The notes: a model not told the origin generated them from the sequence alone. Shown: positions 18,271-28,369, counted from the stretch's first letter. The stretch: DNA of 64,000 nucleotides from Zeimonas sp046347945 (GCA_046347945.1 JAXMFB010000015.1:1-64000); one strand, 5' to 3'. Translations and numbers: made by a program.

Positions 18271-19499
18271 CGATGCCCCGGTGCGCCGGCGGCTTCGACG
18301 GTGGCACGTGGCTCGCGCCGCAGCAGCGCCCAGGCCGAGAGCGCGCAGAACGCGCCGCACACGGCCACGCCCAGCGCGAGCGGCCGGGTGCTGCCGTCGT
18401 GCATCGCGCCCACCGCCCAGCCTGCCGCGGCCGCGACGGCCAGCATCGTGAAGCCCATCAGCGCGGCCGCCGCGCCGGCCTGGCGTGGAAACGGGTCGAT
18501 CGCGCCGATCTGGCAGGCGGGCTGGATGAACCCGTGCGCGGTCACCGCGAGGAACATCGGCACCATCACCGCCGGAAGCGTGCGCACGCCGGCGAGCGCC
18601 AGCGCGGCCATCGCCGCGCCCGATGCGAGCGCGACGGTGGCGCCGGCCCGGACCGAGCCGACCAGCCCGAGCCGGCCCAGTACCGACCGCAGCGCCATCG
18701 TGCCGAGCAGGTAGCCGACGGTGACGAGCGCATACGCAAAGCCGAAGCGCTGCGGGGGGATGCCGAAGATCTCGATCAGCACGAACGACGCGGCCGAGAT
18801 GAAGCAGAACAGCGCGCTGTAGCTGCCGGTGACCGGCAGCGCGTACGACCAGAAGCGCCGCGATGCGGCGATGCGCGCGTAGTTGCGCGCGAGCGCGCGC
18901 AGGTCGGTGGCCGAGGCGTCGAGGTGGCGGTTCGTCTCGGGCAGCGTGCGCAGCGCCGCGGCCAGCAGGATCGCGCCCAGCAGCGTGAGCGCCGCAAAAT
19001 TGGCGCGCCAGCCCAGGCCTGCCTGCAGCAGGCCCCCTGCGACCGGCCCGGCGATCGGCACGATGCCCATCCAGGTCAGCGCGCGGGCCAGCACGCGCGC
19101 GCCGGCCTCGGCTTCGTGCAGGTCGCGCACGATCGCGCGCGCGCAGACCACCGTGCAGCACACGGCGATCGACTGGAGCACGCGCGCGCCGATCAGCACG
19201 GCGAGCGACGGCGCCGCCATGCCGGCCAGCGAGGCACCGACGTACAGCACGCAGCCACCGATTGCGACCGGGCGGCGTCCGAAGCGGTCGGACAGCGGCC
19301 CGGCGATCAGCTGGCTGAGCGCGAAGCCTGCGAGGAATGCCGACAGCGTCAGCTGTACCGACGACACCGACCCCGCGAAGTGCTCGCGAAGGGCGGGCAG
19401 CGATGCGAGGTAGAGGTCGGTGGACAGCGGCTGCAGCGACAGGAACCCTGTCAGCAGGAACAGCAGTGCCGCCGACGTATCGGTGCTGGCGCGGGGCAT
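18267..19499 (-). CDS. Bcr/CflA family MFS drug transporter
   Basis: A 410-residue, 12-span major facilitator. The cytoplasmic loop motif GPLSDRFGRRPV lies near residue 68, and LYLASLPALREHF in the first loop is typical of the Bcr/CflA efflux subfamily. An acidic residue in span 1 (LSTDLYLASLP) fits drug/proton antiport. The substrate cannot be predicted. It starts three bases after the mutL stop and overlaps miaA by four bases, so it is in the same transcript as two housekeeping genes. Confidence 0.87.
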   Translation of the reverse strand: MPRASTDTSAALLFLLTGFLSLQPLSTDLYLASLPALREHFAGSVSSVQLTLSAFLAGFALSQLIAGPLSDRFGRRPVAIGGCVLYVGASLAGMAAPSLAVLIGARVLQSIAVCCTVVCARAIVRDLHEAEAGARVLARALTWMGIVPIAGPVAGGLLQAGLGWRANFAALTLLGAILLAAALRTLPETNRHLDASATDLRALARNYARIAASRRFWSYALPVTGSYSALFCFISAASFVLIEIFGIPPQRFGFAYALVTVGYLLGTMALRSVLGRLGLVGSVRAGATVALASGAAMAALALAGVRTLPAVMVPMFLAVTAHGFIQPACQIGAIDPFPRQAGAAAALMGFTMLAVAAAAGWAVGAMHDGSTRPLALGVAVCGAFCALSAWALLRREPRATVEAAGAPGHR

Positions 19500-19502
19500 C
19501 GC

Positions 19503-21464
19503 TCAGCGCCCGCGCAGGAACCAGCGGTCGAGCTCCGCGAACGGCAGCTGTACCCAGGTCGGTCGCCCGTGGTTGCACTGGTCGGCGCCGGGCGTGCTCT
19601 CCATGTCGCGCAACAACGCGTTCATCTCGTCGATCGACAGGCGGCGGTTCGCGCGCACCGCGGCGTGGCAGGCCATCGTCGCCAGCAGTGCGTCGCGCCG
19701 TTCGGCCAGCGCGCGCGACGCGCCGTGCTCCTGCAGCTCGGCGAGCACCGAGCGCGCGAGCGCGACCACGTCGCCGCGCGCGAGCGCCGCCGGCACGGCG
19801 CGCACCGTGATCGCGGTCGGCGAGAGCACGGTGAGCTCGAGCCCCAGCGCGTGCAGGGCCTCGGCCTCGTCCTCGACGACGCGCACCTCGAGCGGGTCGG
19901 CGCGGAACGTCGCGGGCACCAGCAGCGGCTGCATCGGCATCGAATCGTGCGCGAGCGCCGCCTTCATCCGCTCGTAGACGACGCGCTCGTGCGCCGCGTG
20001 CATGTCCACCAGCACCAGCCCGTGACGGTTCTGCGCCAGCACCCAGGTGCCGTGGAGCTGAGCCAGCGCGTGGCCCAGCGGCGGCCCTGCCGCAGCATCG
20101 TCGTCGAGGGATCCTGCCGCTGCCTGGCCGCTGTGCGGCTCGGCCTTCGCCTGGTCGTCATTCGGCCGGGCCGCCACCTCGTCGCCACGTGCGCGGATCG
20201 TCGGGCCACCGGCCGGCCTGCCGGGCGCGGCGGGCTCGCCCGCGAGGACGCCGCGCGGCCACGGTGCCCCGCTGTGCCATCGCTCATCGCTGGCGTCGGG
20301 CGCGGCGCCGGCCAGCGACGCGCCGATCTCGCCGGGCGCATAGAACGCCAGGCTGCGGTTCGACGCCTGCGGCGTCAGTGCGGCGCTGCCTCCGCGGCTC
20401 GGGAACGTCGCGGCAGCGGCAGGGGCCGCCTGCGCCTGCGGGCGCGCGGCGCCCGATCCCGCGCCGCCGGGCGCGCGCAGGGCATCGACCACCGAGTGGA
20501 ACACGAACGAGCGCAGCGCCGGCGGATCGCGGAATCGCACCTCGATCTTCGCCGGGTGCACGTTGACGTCGACCAGCGACGGATCGATCGCGATGAAGAG
20601 CACCCAGGCAGCGTGCCGGTCGCCGTGCATCATGTCCGAATACGCCTGCTTCAGCGCATGGGCGAGCAACCGGTCGCGCACGAAGCGGCCGTTCACGTAG
20701 AGGAACTGCCGGTCGGCGCGCGCGCGGTTCACGGTCGGCAGTCCGAGCACGCCCCAGAGTCGCAGCGGGCCCGCCTGCGTCTGGACGACCCGGTGCGCGT
20801 CGGCGTACTCGTCGCCGAGCGCATCGAGCGCCCGAGTGCGCCAGTCGGCGGCCGGCAGGCGCTCGACGCGCCGTTCGTCGACCTGCAGCTCGAACTCGAT
20901 CGATTCGTGCGCGAGGCTCACGCGGCGGAACGCCTCGATGCAGTGCGCCGCCTCGGTCGCCGGCGTCTTGAGGAACTTGCGCCGCGCCGGCGTCTGCGAG
21001 TAGAGGTCGAGCACCTCGACGCTGGTGCCCGCGGGCCCGGCCGCCGGCGCGATGTCGCCGGTGGCGCTGTCGATGCGCGACGCCGACGCGGCTGCGGCGG
21101 TGCGGCTGGTGATCCGCAATTGCGCGACCGACGCGATCGACGCGAGCGCCTCGCCGCGGAATCCGAGCGTGCCCACGCGCTCGAGCTCCTCGAGCGTGGC
21201 GATCTTGCTGGTCGCGTGGCGCGTGAGCGCCAGCGCGAGCTCGCCGGGGGCGATGCCGCAGCCGTCGTCGGTCACGACGATCCGGCGCATGCCGCCGTCC
21301 TCGATGCGCAACACGATGCGGCGCGCGCCGGCATCGATCGCGTTCTCGAGCAGCTCGCGCACCACCGAGGCCGGCCGCTCGACGACCTCGCCGGCGGCGA
21401 TCTGGCTGATCAGGCGGTCGGGCAGCAGCGCGATCGGGCGCGCAGGTGCGGCAGAAGCGGGCAT
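19503..21464 (-). CDS. mutL: DNA mismatch repair protein MutL
   Basis: GHKL ATPase that links MutS mismatch recognition to strand incision. The N-terminal ATPase motifs are intact: RLISQIAAGEVVERPASVVREL, ENAIDAGA, DDGCGI and TRHATSKI..LGFRGEALASI. A proline/alanine-rich linker at about residues 335-460 precedes the C-terminal dimerisation domain (VLVDMHAAHERVVYE and a CNHGRPTWVQL ending). There is no DQHA-type endonuclease motif, so it resembles the non-nuclease MutL type. I chose ATG 21464 because the conserved sequence begins soon after; the upstream ATG adds ten unlikely residues. Confidence 0.93.
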   Translation of the reverse strand: MPASAAPARPIALLPDRLISQIAAGEVVERPASVVRELLENAIDAGARRIVLRIEDGGMRRIVVTDDGCGIAPGELALALTRHATSKIATLEELERVGTLGFRGEALASIASVAQLRITSRTAAAASASRIDSATGDIAPAAGPAGTSVEVLDLYSQTPARRKFLKTPATEAAHCIEAFRRVSLAHESIEFELQVDERRVERLPAADWRTRALDALGDEYADAHRVVQTQAGPLRLWGVLGLPTVNRARADRQFLYVNGRFVRDRLLAHALKQAYSDMMHGDRHAAWVLFIAIDPSLVDVNVHPAKIEVRFRDPPALRSFVFHSVVDALRAPGGAGSGAARPQAQAAPAAAATFPSRGGSAALTPQASNRSLAFYAPGEIGASLAGAAPDASDERWHSGAPWPRGVLAGEPAAPGRPAGGPTIRARGDEVAARPNDDQAKAEPHSGQAAAGSLDDDAAAGPPLGHALAQLHGTWVLAQNRHGLVLVDMHAAHERVVYERMKAALAHDSMPMQPLLVPATFRADPLEVRVVEDEAEALHALGLELTVLSPTAITVRAVPAALARGDVVALARSVLAELQEHGASRALAERRDALLATMACHAAVRANRRLSIDEMNALLRDMESTPGADQCNHGRPTWVQLPFAELDRWFLRGR

Positions 21465-21502
21465 CCGGGGATTATAGGGACGCGCGTGTAACATCCGCCG
21501 CC

Positions 21503-22159
21503 ATGGACTTCGGACAACTGCTCGACATCTTCCTGCACCTCGACAAGCATCTCGCCGCCGTCGTCGACCAGGCCGGCCCCTGGGTCTACGGCATCCTGTT
21601 CGCGATCATCTTCATCGAAACGGGCCTGGTCGTGATGCCGTTCCTGCCGGGCGACTCGCTGCTGTTCGTCGCCGGCGCGATCGCGGCGGTGGGCGGCATG
21701 AACCTGCCGTTGCTGATCGTGCTGCTGATCGTGGCGGCGACGCTCGGCGACGCGGTCAACTACTCGGTCGGCCACTACTTCGGCCCGAAGGTATTCGGCT
21801 GGGAGCAGTCGCGCTTCTTCAACAAGGCGGCGTTCGATCGCGCGCACGCGTTCTACGAGCGCCACGGCGGCATCACCATCATCGTCGCGCGCTTCCTGCC
21901 CTTCGTGCGCACCTTCGCACCGTTCGTGGCCGGCGTCGCGCAGATGAGCTACCCGAAGTTCGCGCTCTACAACGCCACCGGGGCGACGCTCTGGGTGACG
22001 AGCCTGGCCGGCATCGGCTACCTGTTCGGCAACACCGACTGGGTCAAGGCCAACTTCCAGTGGGTGACGCTGGCGATGATCGTCATTCCGGGCCTGCCGG
22101 CGGTGTTCGAGGTGCTGCGCCACTGGCTGCGCAGCCGCCGCGCGCGAGAGGCTGCCTGA
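21503..22159 (+). CDS. DedA family membrane protein
   Basis: A 218-residue DedA (SNARE-associated/VTT) protein. It shows FIETGLVVMPFLPGDSLLF near residue 40 and the RFLPFVRTFAPFVAGVAQM signature near residue 135, with acidic and basic residues in the re-entrant loops. Family members support proton-motive force and undecaprenyl-phosphate or phospholipid flipping. It is divergent from mutL, with 38 bases between start codons. Confidence 0.9.
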   Translation: MDFGQLLDIFLHLDKHLAAVVDQAGPWVYGILFAIIFIETGLVVMPFLPGDSLLFVAGAIAAVGGMNLPLLIVLLIVAATLGDAVNYSVGHYFGPKVFGWEQSRFFNKAAFDRAHAFYERHGGITIIVARFLPFVRTFAPFVAGVAQMSYPKFALYNATGATLWVTSLAGIGYLFGNTDWVKANFQWVTLAMIVIPGLPAVFEVLRHWLRSRRAREAA

Positions 22160-22381
22160 CGCGAAGCGACCCGGCGCATGGTGCCTCGCTGCATGGCGCC
22201 GCGGCCGCCGCGCACCAGAAGGTATATCGGTCGCGACGCTTCAGATCGAACGCGTGCAGCGCGCGCCGCAATCGGTACGGCAGGCGTGCGCAGGGGCTTT
22301 CCCCCCACGCGGGCAGCAGCCTAGAATGTCCCGATCGCAGGTCGCAGTTCCATGCCGGCCGAAGACGGCCGCTCGCCAACC

Positions 22382-23077
22382 ATGAAGATCCTGATCGTCT
22401 GCGACGATGAGTCCGATGCCGCGCGGATCCTCGGTCCGCTGCGCGAGGCGGGTCATGCCGTGGACATCGTCGACCGGCCCGACGAGGCCGATGCGGTGCT
22501 GCGTGGCGGGCACTTCGACGACATCGTCCTCGACCTGCGGCGCGCACCCGATCCCGGACTCGAATGGCTGCGCGGACTGCGCCAGCGGCGTGTGCGGCTG
22601 CCGGTGCTGATCGTCACCGACGCCGGTGCCGCAGACACGCGCATCGCGGCGATCGATGCCGGCGCCGACGACCATCTCGACGCGCCGTTCGATCCGCGCG
22701 AACTGGTCGCGCGCTGCAGCGCCCTCGTGCGGCGCAACGGCGGCGCTTCGCGCGCCGACGTCGTCACGTGCGGCGAACTGGTCATCGACAGCCGCAAGCG
22801 CGAAGTGCGGCACGGCTCGGTGCCGGTGGACCTCACGCCGCGCGAGTGGTCGATCCTCGAATACCTGGTGCTCAATGCGGGTACCGCCGTCACGAAAGAA
22901 CGGCTGTTGCGCGCGATCACCGGCTTCGAGGAACAGCTCGCGCCCAACGCGATCGAGGTCTACGTGTCGCGGCTGCGCACCAAGCTCGCCGGCACCGGCG
23001 CGCGCATCAGCACGCTGCGCGGAGTCGGCTACCGCCTCGAGCAGCCCGAAGAGAGCGTCGAGCCCGCGTCCTGGTGA
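22382..23077 (+). CDS. OmpR-family response regulator with atypical receiver
   Basis: An N-terminal receiver domain (acidic pair in ILIVCDDE, phospho-acceptor aspartate in VLDLRRAP, switch Thr in VTDAG) is followed by a winged-helix DNA-binding domain (LTPREWSILEYLVLNAG, IEVYVSRLRTKL, GVGYRLE). The normally invariant Lys of the KPF loop is replaced: the segment reads DAPFDPREL. No histidine kinase lies next to it. ATG 22382 is preferred because the receiver begins there; an in-frame ATG at 22352 would add ten residues. Targets are unknown. Confidence 0.85.
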   Translation: MKILIVCDDESDAARILGPLREAGHAVDIVDRPDEADAVLRGGHFDDIVLDLRRAPDPGLEWLRGLRQRRVRLPVLIVTDAGAADTRIAAIDAGADDHLDAPFDPRELVARCSALVRRNGGASRADVVTCGELVIDSRKREVRHGSVPVDLTPREWSILEYLVLNAGTAVTKERLLRAITGFEEQLAPNAIEVYVSRLRTKLAGTGARISTLRGVGYRLEQPEESVEPASW

Positions 23078-23110
23078 TGCGCCGCGCATGCGACGCGCCG
23101 CGGCGCGCGT

Positions 23111-24493
23111 TCAGGTCGCGTGCGCCTTCGGCGGCGGAGGGTGCCGCAGCAGGTAGCCCCTGAGCCCGCGGAAGATCGCCTCGGCGATGCGCGCCTGGTA
23201 GCGGGCGTCGGCGAGCCGCCGCTCCTCGCGCGGGTTGCTGATGAAGGCGGTCTCGACCAGGATCGACGGGATGTCGGGCGCCTTGAGCACCGCGAACCCG
23301 GCCTGCTCGATGCGCGGCTTGTGCAGCTCGCCCACGCCGCCGAGCTCGGAGAGCACGAAATGCCCGAGCCGACTCGAGTCCTGGATCTGAGCGGTGGTGG
23401 TGAGGTCGAGCAGCACGCGCCGCACCTCGCGGTTGCGGCTGCCGAGATAGACGCCGCCGATCCGGTCCGACGCGTTCTCGCGGTCGGCCAGCCAGCGCGC
23501 GGTCGAGCTCGACGCGCCGCGGTCCGAGAGCACGTAGACCGACGCGCCGCTCGCCTGCGCGCGCACGACGGCGTCGGCGTGGATCGACACGAACAGGTCG
23601 GCCTGCACGCGGCGGGCCTTCGCCACGCGCGTGGCCAGCGGCACGAAGAAGTCGCCGTCCCGGGTCATGTACGAGCGCATGTTCGGCTCGGCGTTGACGC
23701 GCTCGCGCAGCAGCTGCGCGATGCGCAGCACGACGTCCTTCTCCTGGGTGCCGCGACGCCCGATGGCGCCCGGATCCTCGCCGCCGTGGCCGGCGTCGAT
23801 CGCGATCGTCACCATCCGCGCGATCGCACCCGGCGCGCGCCGCTTGCCGCGCGCCGCAGGGTGCGGCTCGGGCATCGTGGTCTCGTCGGGTTGCGCCAGT
23901 CGTTCCTGCGCGTCGATGCGGTCGCGCAACAGCGCGGCGATCGGGTCTTCGGGCGGCGGCAGCTTCGGTCGCGCGCTGCGGCTGCGCACGTCGTCGACCA
24001 GCGTCTTCAGCGGGTCGACCGGAATCGCCGGATGCAGGTCGAGCACCAGCCGGTGCCGGTATTGCCCGACGGGCGCGAGCGTGAACAGCTGCGGTGCGAC
24101 TTCGGACTTGAGGTCGAACACCAGCCGCGCGACCTTCGGGCGGTTCTGGCCGACACGCACCTGCAGGATGTAGGGATCTTCCGGGCGGATCTTGGCGACC
24201 AGTTCCCGCAGGGCGAGGTCGATCTCCAGCCCCTCCAGGTCGACGACCAGGCGCGGCGGATCCGACAGCTGCATCTGCGTCGACTTCAGCGGCTCGTCGA
24301 GCTCGAGCGTGACCCGCGTGTAGTCGCGCGCCGGCCAGACCCGGACCGCGAGGATCGACGCGGCGCGCGCCGTCGGCACGTCGAGCGCGAGCAGTGCGCC
24401 GGCCAGCCCGGCGCGCGAGGCGACCAGCGCCGCACCCGAGCGGGCGCCGAGGCTCAGCAGGCGGCGCTTGCCGCGCGAAGTCTCCTCAGGCAT
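23111..24493 (-). CDS. amiC: N-acetylmuramoyl-L-alanine amidase with AMIN domain (AmiC type)
   Basis: A periplasmic cell-division amidase that cleaves the peptide from peptidoglycan. A Tat-like signal is suggested by KRRLLSLGARSG before the hydrophobic stretch. An AMIN domain (DYTRVTLELDEP..) lies at about 45-150. The catalytic zinc amidase domain follows a linker: IDAGHGGEDPGAIG near residue 238, SIHADA and the C-terminal LVETAFISNP. Length is 460 residues. The start overlaps the end of tsaE by 40 bases, so the two are probably translated from one message. tsaE-amiC linkage is widespread. Confidence 0.91.
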   Translation of the reverse strand: MPEETSRGKRRLLSLGARSGAALVASRAGLAGALLALDVPTARAASILAVRVWPARDYTRVTLELDEPLKSTQMQLSDPPRLVVDLEGLEIDLALRELVAKIRPEDPYILQVRVGQNRPKVARLVFDLKSEVAPQLFTLAPVGQYRHRLVLDLHPAIPVDPLKTLVDDVRSRSARPKLPPPEDPIAALLRDRIDAQERLAQPDETTMPEPHPAARGKRRAPGAIARMVTIAIDAGHGGEDPGAIGRRGTQEKDVVLRIAQLLRERVNAEPNMRSYMTRDGDFFVPLATRVAKARRVQADLFVSIHADAVVRAQASGASVYVLSDRGASSSTARWLADRENASDRIGGVYLGSRNREVRRVLLDLTTTAQIQDSSRLGHFVLSELGGVGELHKPRIEQAGFAVLKAPDIPSILVETAFISNPREERRLADARYQARIAEAIFRGLRGYLLRHPPPPKAHAT

Positions 24494-24993
24494 GCCATCC
24501 CTCTCGGCGACCCGGCTTCGAGCGTGGCCACGCGGGCATCTTCGCCGCGCGCTGCGTCGAAATCGAGCCGCAGCCGCAGGTCGGGCGGGGGAAGGCTGGC
24601 AGCCGCGCGCTCCGGCCACTCGATGACCGCCACGCCCGCACCGCCGAGAAGGTCGTCGAACCCTGCATCGAGCCAGTCTCTGTCGGAGGAGAGTCTATAG
24701 AAATCAAAATGATACAACTGGAATCTCGATAGTTCGTAAGATTCCAGCAACGTGAACGTCGGGCTCTTGACACGGCCCGCGTAGCCCAGGGCACGCAGCA
24801 GCGCGCGGGTGAAGGTGGTCTTGCCGGTGCCGAGGTCGCCCGACAGGAACACGATGAAGCCCGGTTCGAGCGCCTGGGCGACCCCGGCGGCGAGCCGTTC
24901 GGTTGCCTGCAGGTCGGCGAGCGGCAGCATCAGCGGCCCGGACGCGGGGTCGACGGAAAGCGGGTCCGGCGCGTTCGGTGCGGCGTTGGACAC
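24454..24993 (-). CDS. tsaE: tRNA threonylcarbamoyladenosine biosynthesis ATPase TsaE
   Basis: The ATPase that works with TsaD and TsaB in making t6A37 of ANN-decoding tRNAs. Walker A is SGDLGTGKTTFTRALL near residue 51; KSPTFTLLESY and HFDFYRL are typical of the family. Length is 179 residues, slightly long because of N- and C-terminal additions. Its partner tsaD is elsewhere in this window at 43388-44422. It diverges from queG with 16 bases between the start codons. Confidence 0.9.
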   Translation of the reverse strand: MSNAAPNAPDPLSVDPASGPLMLPLADLQATERLAAGVAQALEPGFIVFLSGDLGTGKTTFTRALLRALGYAGRVKSPTFTLLESYELSRFQLYHFDFYRLSSDRDWLDAGFDDLLGGAGVAVIEWPERAAASLPPPDLRLRLDFDAARGEDARVATLEAGSPRGMACLRRLRAASAAC

Positions 24994-25009
24994 GATCTAG
25001 AATCGGGGC

Positions 25010-26128
<1,119 letters not shown>

Positions 26129-26162
26129 CGGACCGAACGACCATGAGGAGGGCCCAGTTTCC

Positions 26163-26858
26163 GTGCGCGCACCCAAAGTCATGACCCGGACGTTCCTGGC
26201 CAACCTCGCGCTGTTCCACGAGTTGGGCAGCGACGAACTCGACCGGATCGCCGCGGGGACCACCGAGTTGCGAGTGCCGAAGGGTCGCACGCTGTTCCAG
26301 CGCGGAGACCCCTGCGTGGGCTTTCACGCGGTGATGTACGGCCAGGTCAAGCTCGGCTTCCTGTCGCCGCAGGGCACCGAGAAGGTGATCGAGATCCTCG
26401 GGCCGGGGCAGTCGTTCGGCGAGGCGGCGATGTTCCTCGACCGGCCGTATCCGGTCAACGCCGAGTGCCTGGCCGACTCGCTGCTGCTGCACATCTCGAA
26501 GGCGACCATCGACGGCGAGCTGGCGCGTGACCCGCGGCTGGCGCGCCGGATGATCGCCGGCCTGAGCCGCAGGCTGGTCGGCCTGGTGCACGACGTCGAG
26601 GCCTACTCGCTGCGCTCGGGGATGCAGCGCGTGATCGGCTACCTGCTGCGCGACCTCGACCGCAAGGGCGAGCCCGCACCGTCGCCGGTGCGCATCGTGC
26701 TCGACACCAGCAAGGGGGTCATCGCGTCGCGGCTGAACCTCACGCCCGAGCATTTCTCGCGGATTCTCGGCGAGTTGAGCAACGAGGGGCTGATCAGCGT
26801 GAAGGGCGCCGAGATCACGATCCTCGATTCCGAGCGGCTGCGCGGCTTCCTCACCTGA
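26163..26858 (+). CDS. Crp/Fnr-family regulator, Dnr/NnrR-like
   Basis: A 231-residue regulator with an N-terminal cyclic-nucleotide-like beta-roll (GQVKLGFLSPQGTEKVIEILGPGQSFGEAAMF), a dimerisation helix and a C-terminal HTH (SKGVIASRLNLTPEHFSRILGEL). The N-terminal cysteine cluster of Fnr is missing, so an Fe-S sensor is unlikely. Together with the adjacent nir genes this fits a Dnr/NnrR-type NO-responsive activator, which is an inference. I chose GTG 26163 because AGGAGGG lies about ten bases upstream; ATG 26181 is the alternative. It converges on the cytochrome d1-domain gene, with an eight-base overlap at the stop codons. Confidence 0.82.
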   Translation: MRAPKVMTRTFLANLALFHELGSDELDRIAAGTTELRVPKGRTLFQRGDPCVGFHAVMYGQVKLGFLSPQGTEKVIEILGPGQSFGEAAMFLDRPYPVNAECLADSLLLHISKATIDGELARDPRLARRMIAGLSRRLVGLVHDVEAYSLRSGMQRVIGYLLRDLDRKGEPAPSPVRIVLDTSKGVIASRLNLTPEHFSRILGELSNEGLISVKGAEITILDSERLRGFLT

Positions 26859-28044
26859 GGGCCGGCATGGCAAAGCCGGCGAGCCAGCGGTCGTCGCGAT
26901 CGACGAGCGCGAGGCACCCACCGGTGCCGGCGACGAAGCGCAGCGGCAACGACGGCGCGCGCAGCTGCGCGAGCGGCTCGCCGAAGCGGCCGCCCGGCAC
27001 GTCGGCCGCCGCGACCGCGACGCCGCTGGCGACCGCGTAGGCGGCGAGCACTCGTCCCGCGCTGGCGGCCATCGCCAGGATCTCCCCCGGCGCGATCACG
27101 CGCCCGGTCACCCTCCAGGCTCCGCTTTCGAGCCGCTCGGCGTCGGCGGCGCCCGGCGCGGAGAACAGCCAGCCTCGGCGTGCGCCGCTGCGCCAGGGTG
27201 CCGCCCGGCCAGGCTGCGGCGCGGCCGACAACGCGGGGCGCTCGATCTCGCGCCGCACGTCCAGGTGCACGATCCCCAGCGCCCCGGCCGCGTCGATCCG
27301 CGCGAGCTCGTAGGGGACCGGGCCGTCGAGCAGCGCGCGCGTGGGGCGCTGCACCGTGAACCGCCGGGGGGTCAGCCGACCCGGCAGCGGCACGGCCTCA
27401 TTGGAGCGGTAGTCGTGCACCAGGCCCTGCAGCACCGGCGGGGCGTCGCGGTCGTAGGCGATCTCCCAGACCTCGTCGAGGTCGGCGAAAGCCACGGCGA
27501 AGCGGCGCCGGGCCGGGAGGTCGTGGATCGCGCTGACCGTGAACGGCTCGGGCAGCAGGTAGCGCTGCACGGGCGCCAGCGTCGCCGGGTCGTGCGCCGA
27601 CAGCGCGCCGGGGCCGCGGCCGCCCGCCAGCACGACGGCGTCGGCGCCGTCGGCCGCCGCGAGCACGTCGGCCTCGAATTCGAGCGTCGCGCGGGCCTGC
27701 TCGCCCAGGTCCGGCACCGCGAGGCGCAGCAGCTCGCGGCCGCGGGTCGACGCGTAGACCGCGCCGCCGCCGCTGGCGACGACCGGCTGCGCCGCGAGGC
27801 CCGCCGGCACCGCAGCCTCGGCCAGCGCGCGCCCGATCGCGCAGTCGAGGAGTGCGACCCGCGTCGCGCCGGCCGTGCCGAGCGCCAGCAGCGCAGGGGC
27901 GCCTGCCGGCGTGCCGGAGCCGGGCGGTTCGTCGGCGAGCGCGCCTGCCGCGCATGCGATCGACGCGAACGCCAGCAGCGCCCGCTGACCAAAAGAAAAA
28001 GGGCGGCTCGACGAGCCGCCCTTCGAAGCGGGCCTCACGGCCAC
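26851..28044 (-). CDS. cytochrome d1-domain (NirF-like) protein
   Basis: A 397-residue beta-propeller-type protein resembling the heme d1 domain of NirS and NirF; it has no CxxCH. Candidate function is heme d1 assembly or delivery, inferred from its place after nirS and the cytochrome gene. Segments such as AVYASTRGRELLRL and LVHDYRSNEAVPLPG follow the NirF/d1 pattern, though similarity is modest. A signal-peptide core (ALLAFASIACAAGALA) ends near residue 37. No start exists after the terminator hairpin in this frame, so the GTG at 28044 or 28038 is used and the hairpin lies inside the first codons. Confidence 0.62.
   Translation of the reverse strand: MAVRPASKGGSSSRPFSFGQRALLAFASIACAAGALADEPPGSGTPAGAPALLALGTAGATRVALLDCAIGRALAEAAVPAGLAAQPVVASGGGAVYASTRGRELLRLAVPDLGEQARATLEFEADVLAAADGADAVVLAGGRGPGALSAHDPATLAPVQRYLLPEPFTVSAIHDLPARRRFAVAFADLDEVWEIAYDRDAPPVLQGLVHDYRSNEAVPLPGRLTPRRFTVQRPTRALLDGPVPYELARIDAAGALGIVHLDVRREIERPALSAAPQPGRAAPWRSGARRGWLFSAPGAADAERLESGAWRVTGRVIAPGEILAMAASAGRVLAAYAVASGVAVAAADVPGGRFGEPLAQLRAPSLPLRFVAGTGGCLALVDRDDRWLAGFAMPALR
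27989..28023 (-). terminator. rho-independent terminator after the cytochrome c551 gene
   Basis: A perfect 12-base stem (27999-28010 paired with 28012-28023), very GC-rich, is followed on the minus strand by TTTTTCTTTTGG. It lies 25 bases past the stop of the cytochrome gene, and inside codons of the downstream cytochrome d1-domain gene. Confidence 0.9.
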
Positions 28045-28048
28045 CTGC

Positions 28049-28369
28049 TCACTTCGCTCCGGCGAGGATCCAGTCGACCAGCGCCTTGACGTCGGCGTCG
28101 GGTACGCTGCTGTTCGGCGGCATCGGCACCGGACCCCAGACGCCCGAGCCGCCCTTCTTCACCTTCTCGGCGAGCTTGGCGGCGGCCGACGCGTCGCCCT
28201 TGTACTTGGCGGCGACATCCTTGTACGCGGGGCCGACCAGCTTCTTGTCGGTGGCGTGACAGGCCGTGCAGTTGTACTTCTTCGCCATTTCCACGGCGGC
28301 CGTGGCCGGCACCGCGACGCCAGCCGCGGTGGCGGCCAGCGCGAGGCGAATCATCAGGGAACGGATCAT
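28049..28369 (-). CDS. nirM: cytochrome c551-type electron donor (NirM-like)
   Basis: A 106-residue exported monoheme cytochrome c. The signal peptide ends VPATAA near residue 24. The heme site is CTACH, the axial methionine lies in VPMPPNSSV, and the ending DVKALVDWILAGAK is typical of the c551/c552 class. It would carry electrons to cytochrome cd1 nitrite reductase in the periplasm. It follows nirS by 16 bases on the same strand and is itself followed by a strong terminator. Confidence 0.9.
   Translation of the reverse strand: MIRSLMIRLALAATAAGVAVPATAAVEMAKKYNCTACHATDKKLVGPAYKDVAAKYKGDASAAAKLAEKVKKGGSGVWGPVPMPPNSSVPDADVKALVDWILAGAK

Noticed and set aside
18273..21491. Open frame of 1072 codons on the plus strand opposite the MFS gene and mutL
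   Set aside because: Antisense shadow typical of GC-rich coding DNA; mutL and the transporter are unambiguous.
26163..26858. Classical Fnr oxygen sensor
   Set aside because: The N-terminal cysteine cluster needed for the Fe-S centre is absent.
26851..28044. Second nitrite reductase or NirN
   Set aside because: No cytochrome c domain or CxxCH motif; only the propeller-like d1 domain is present.
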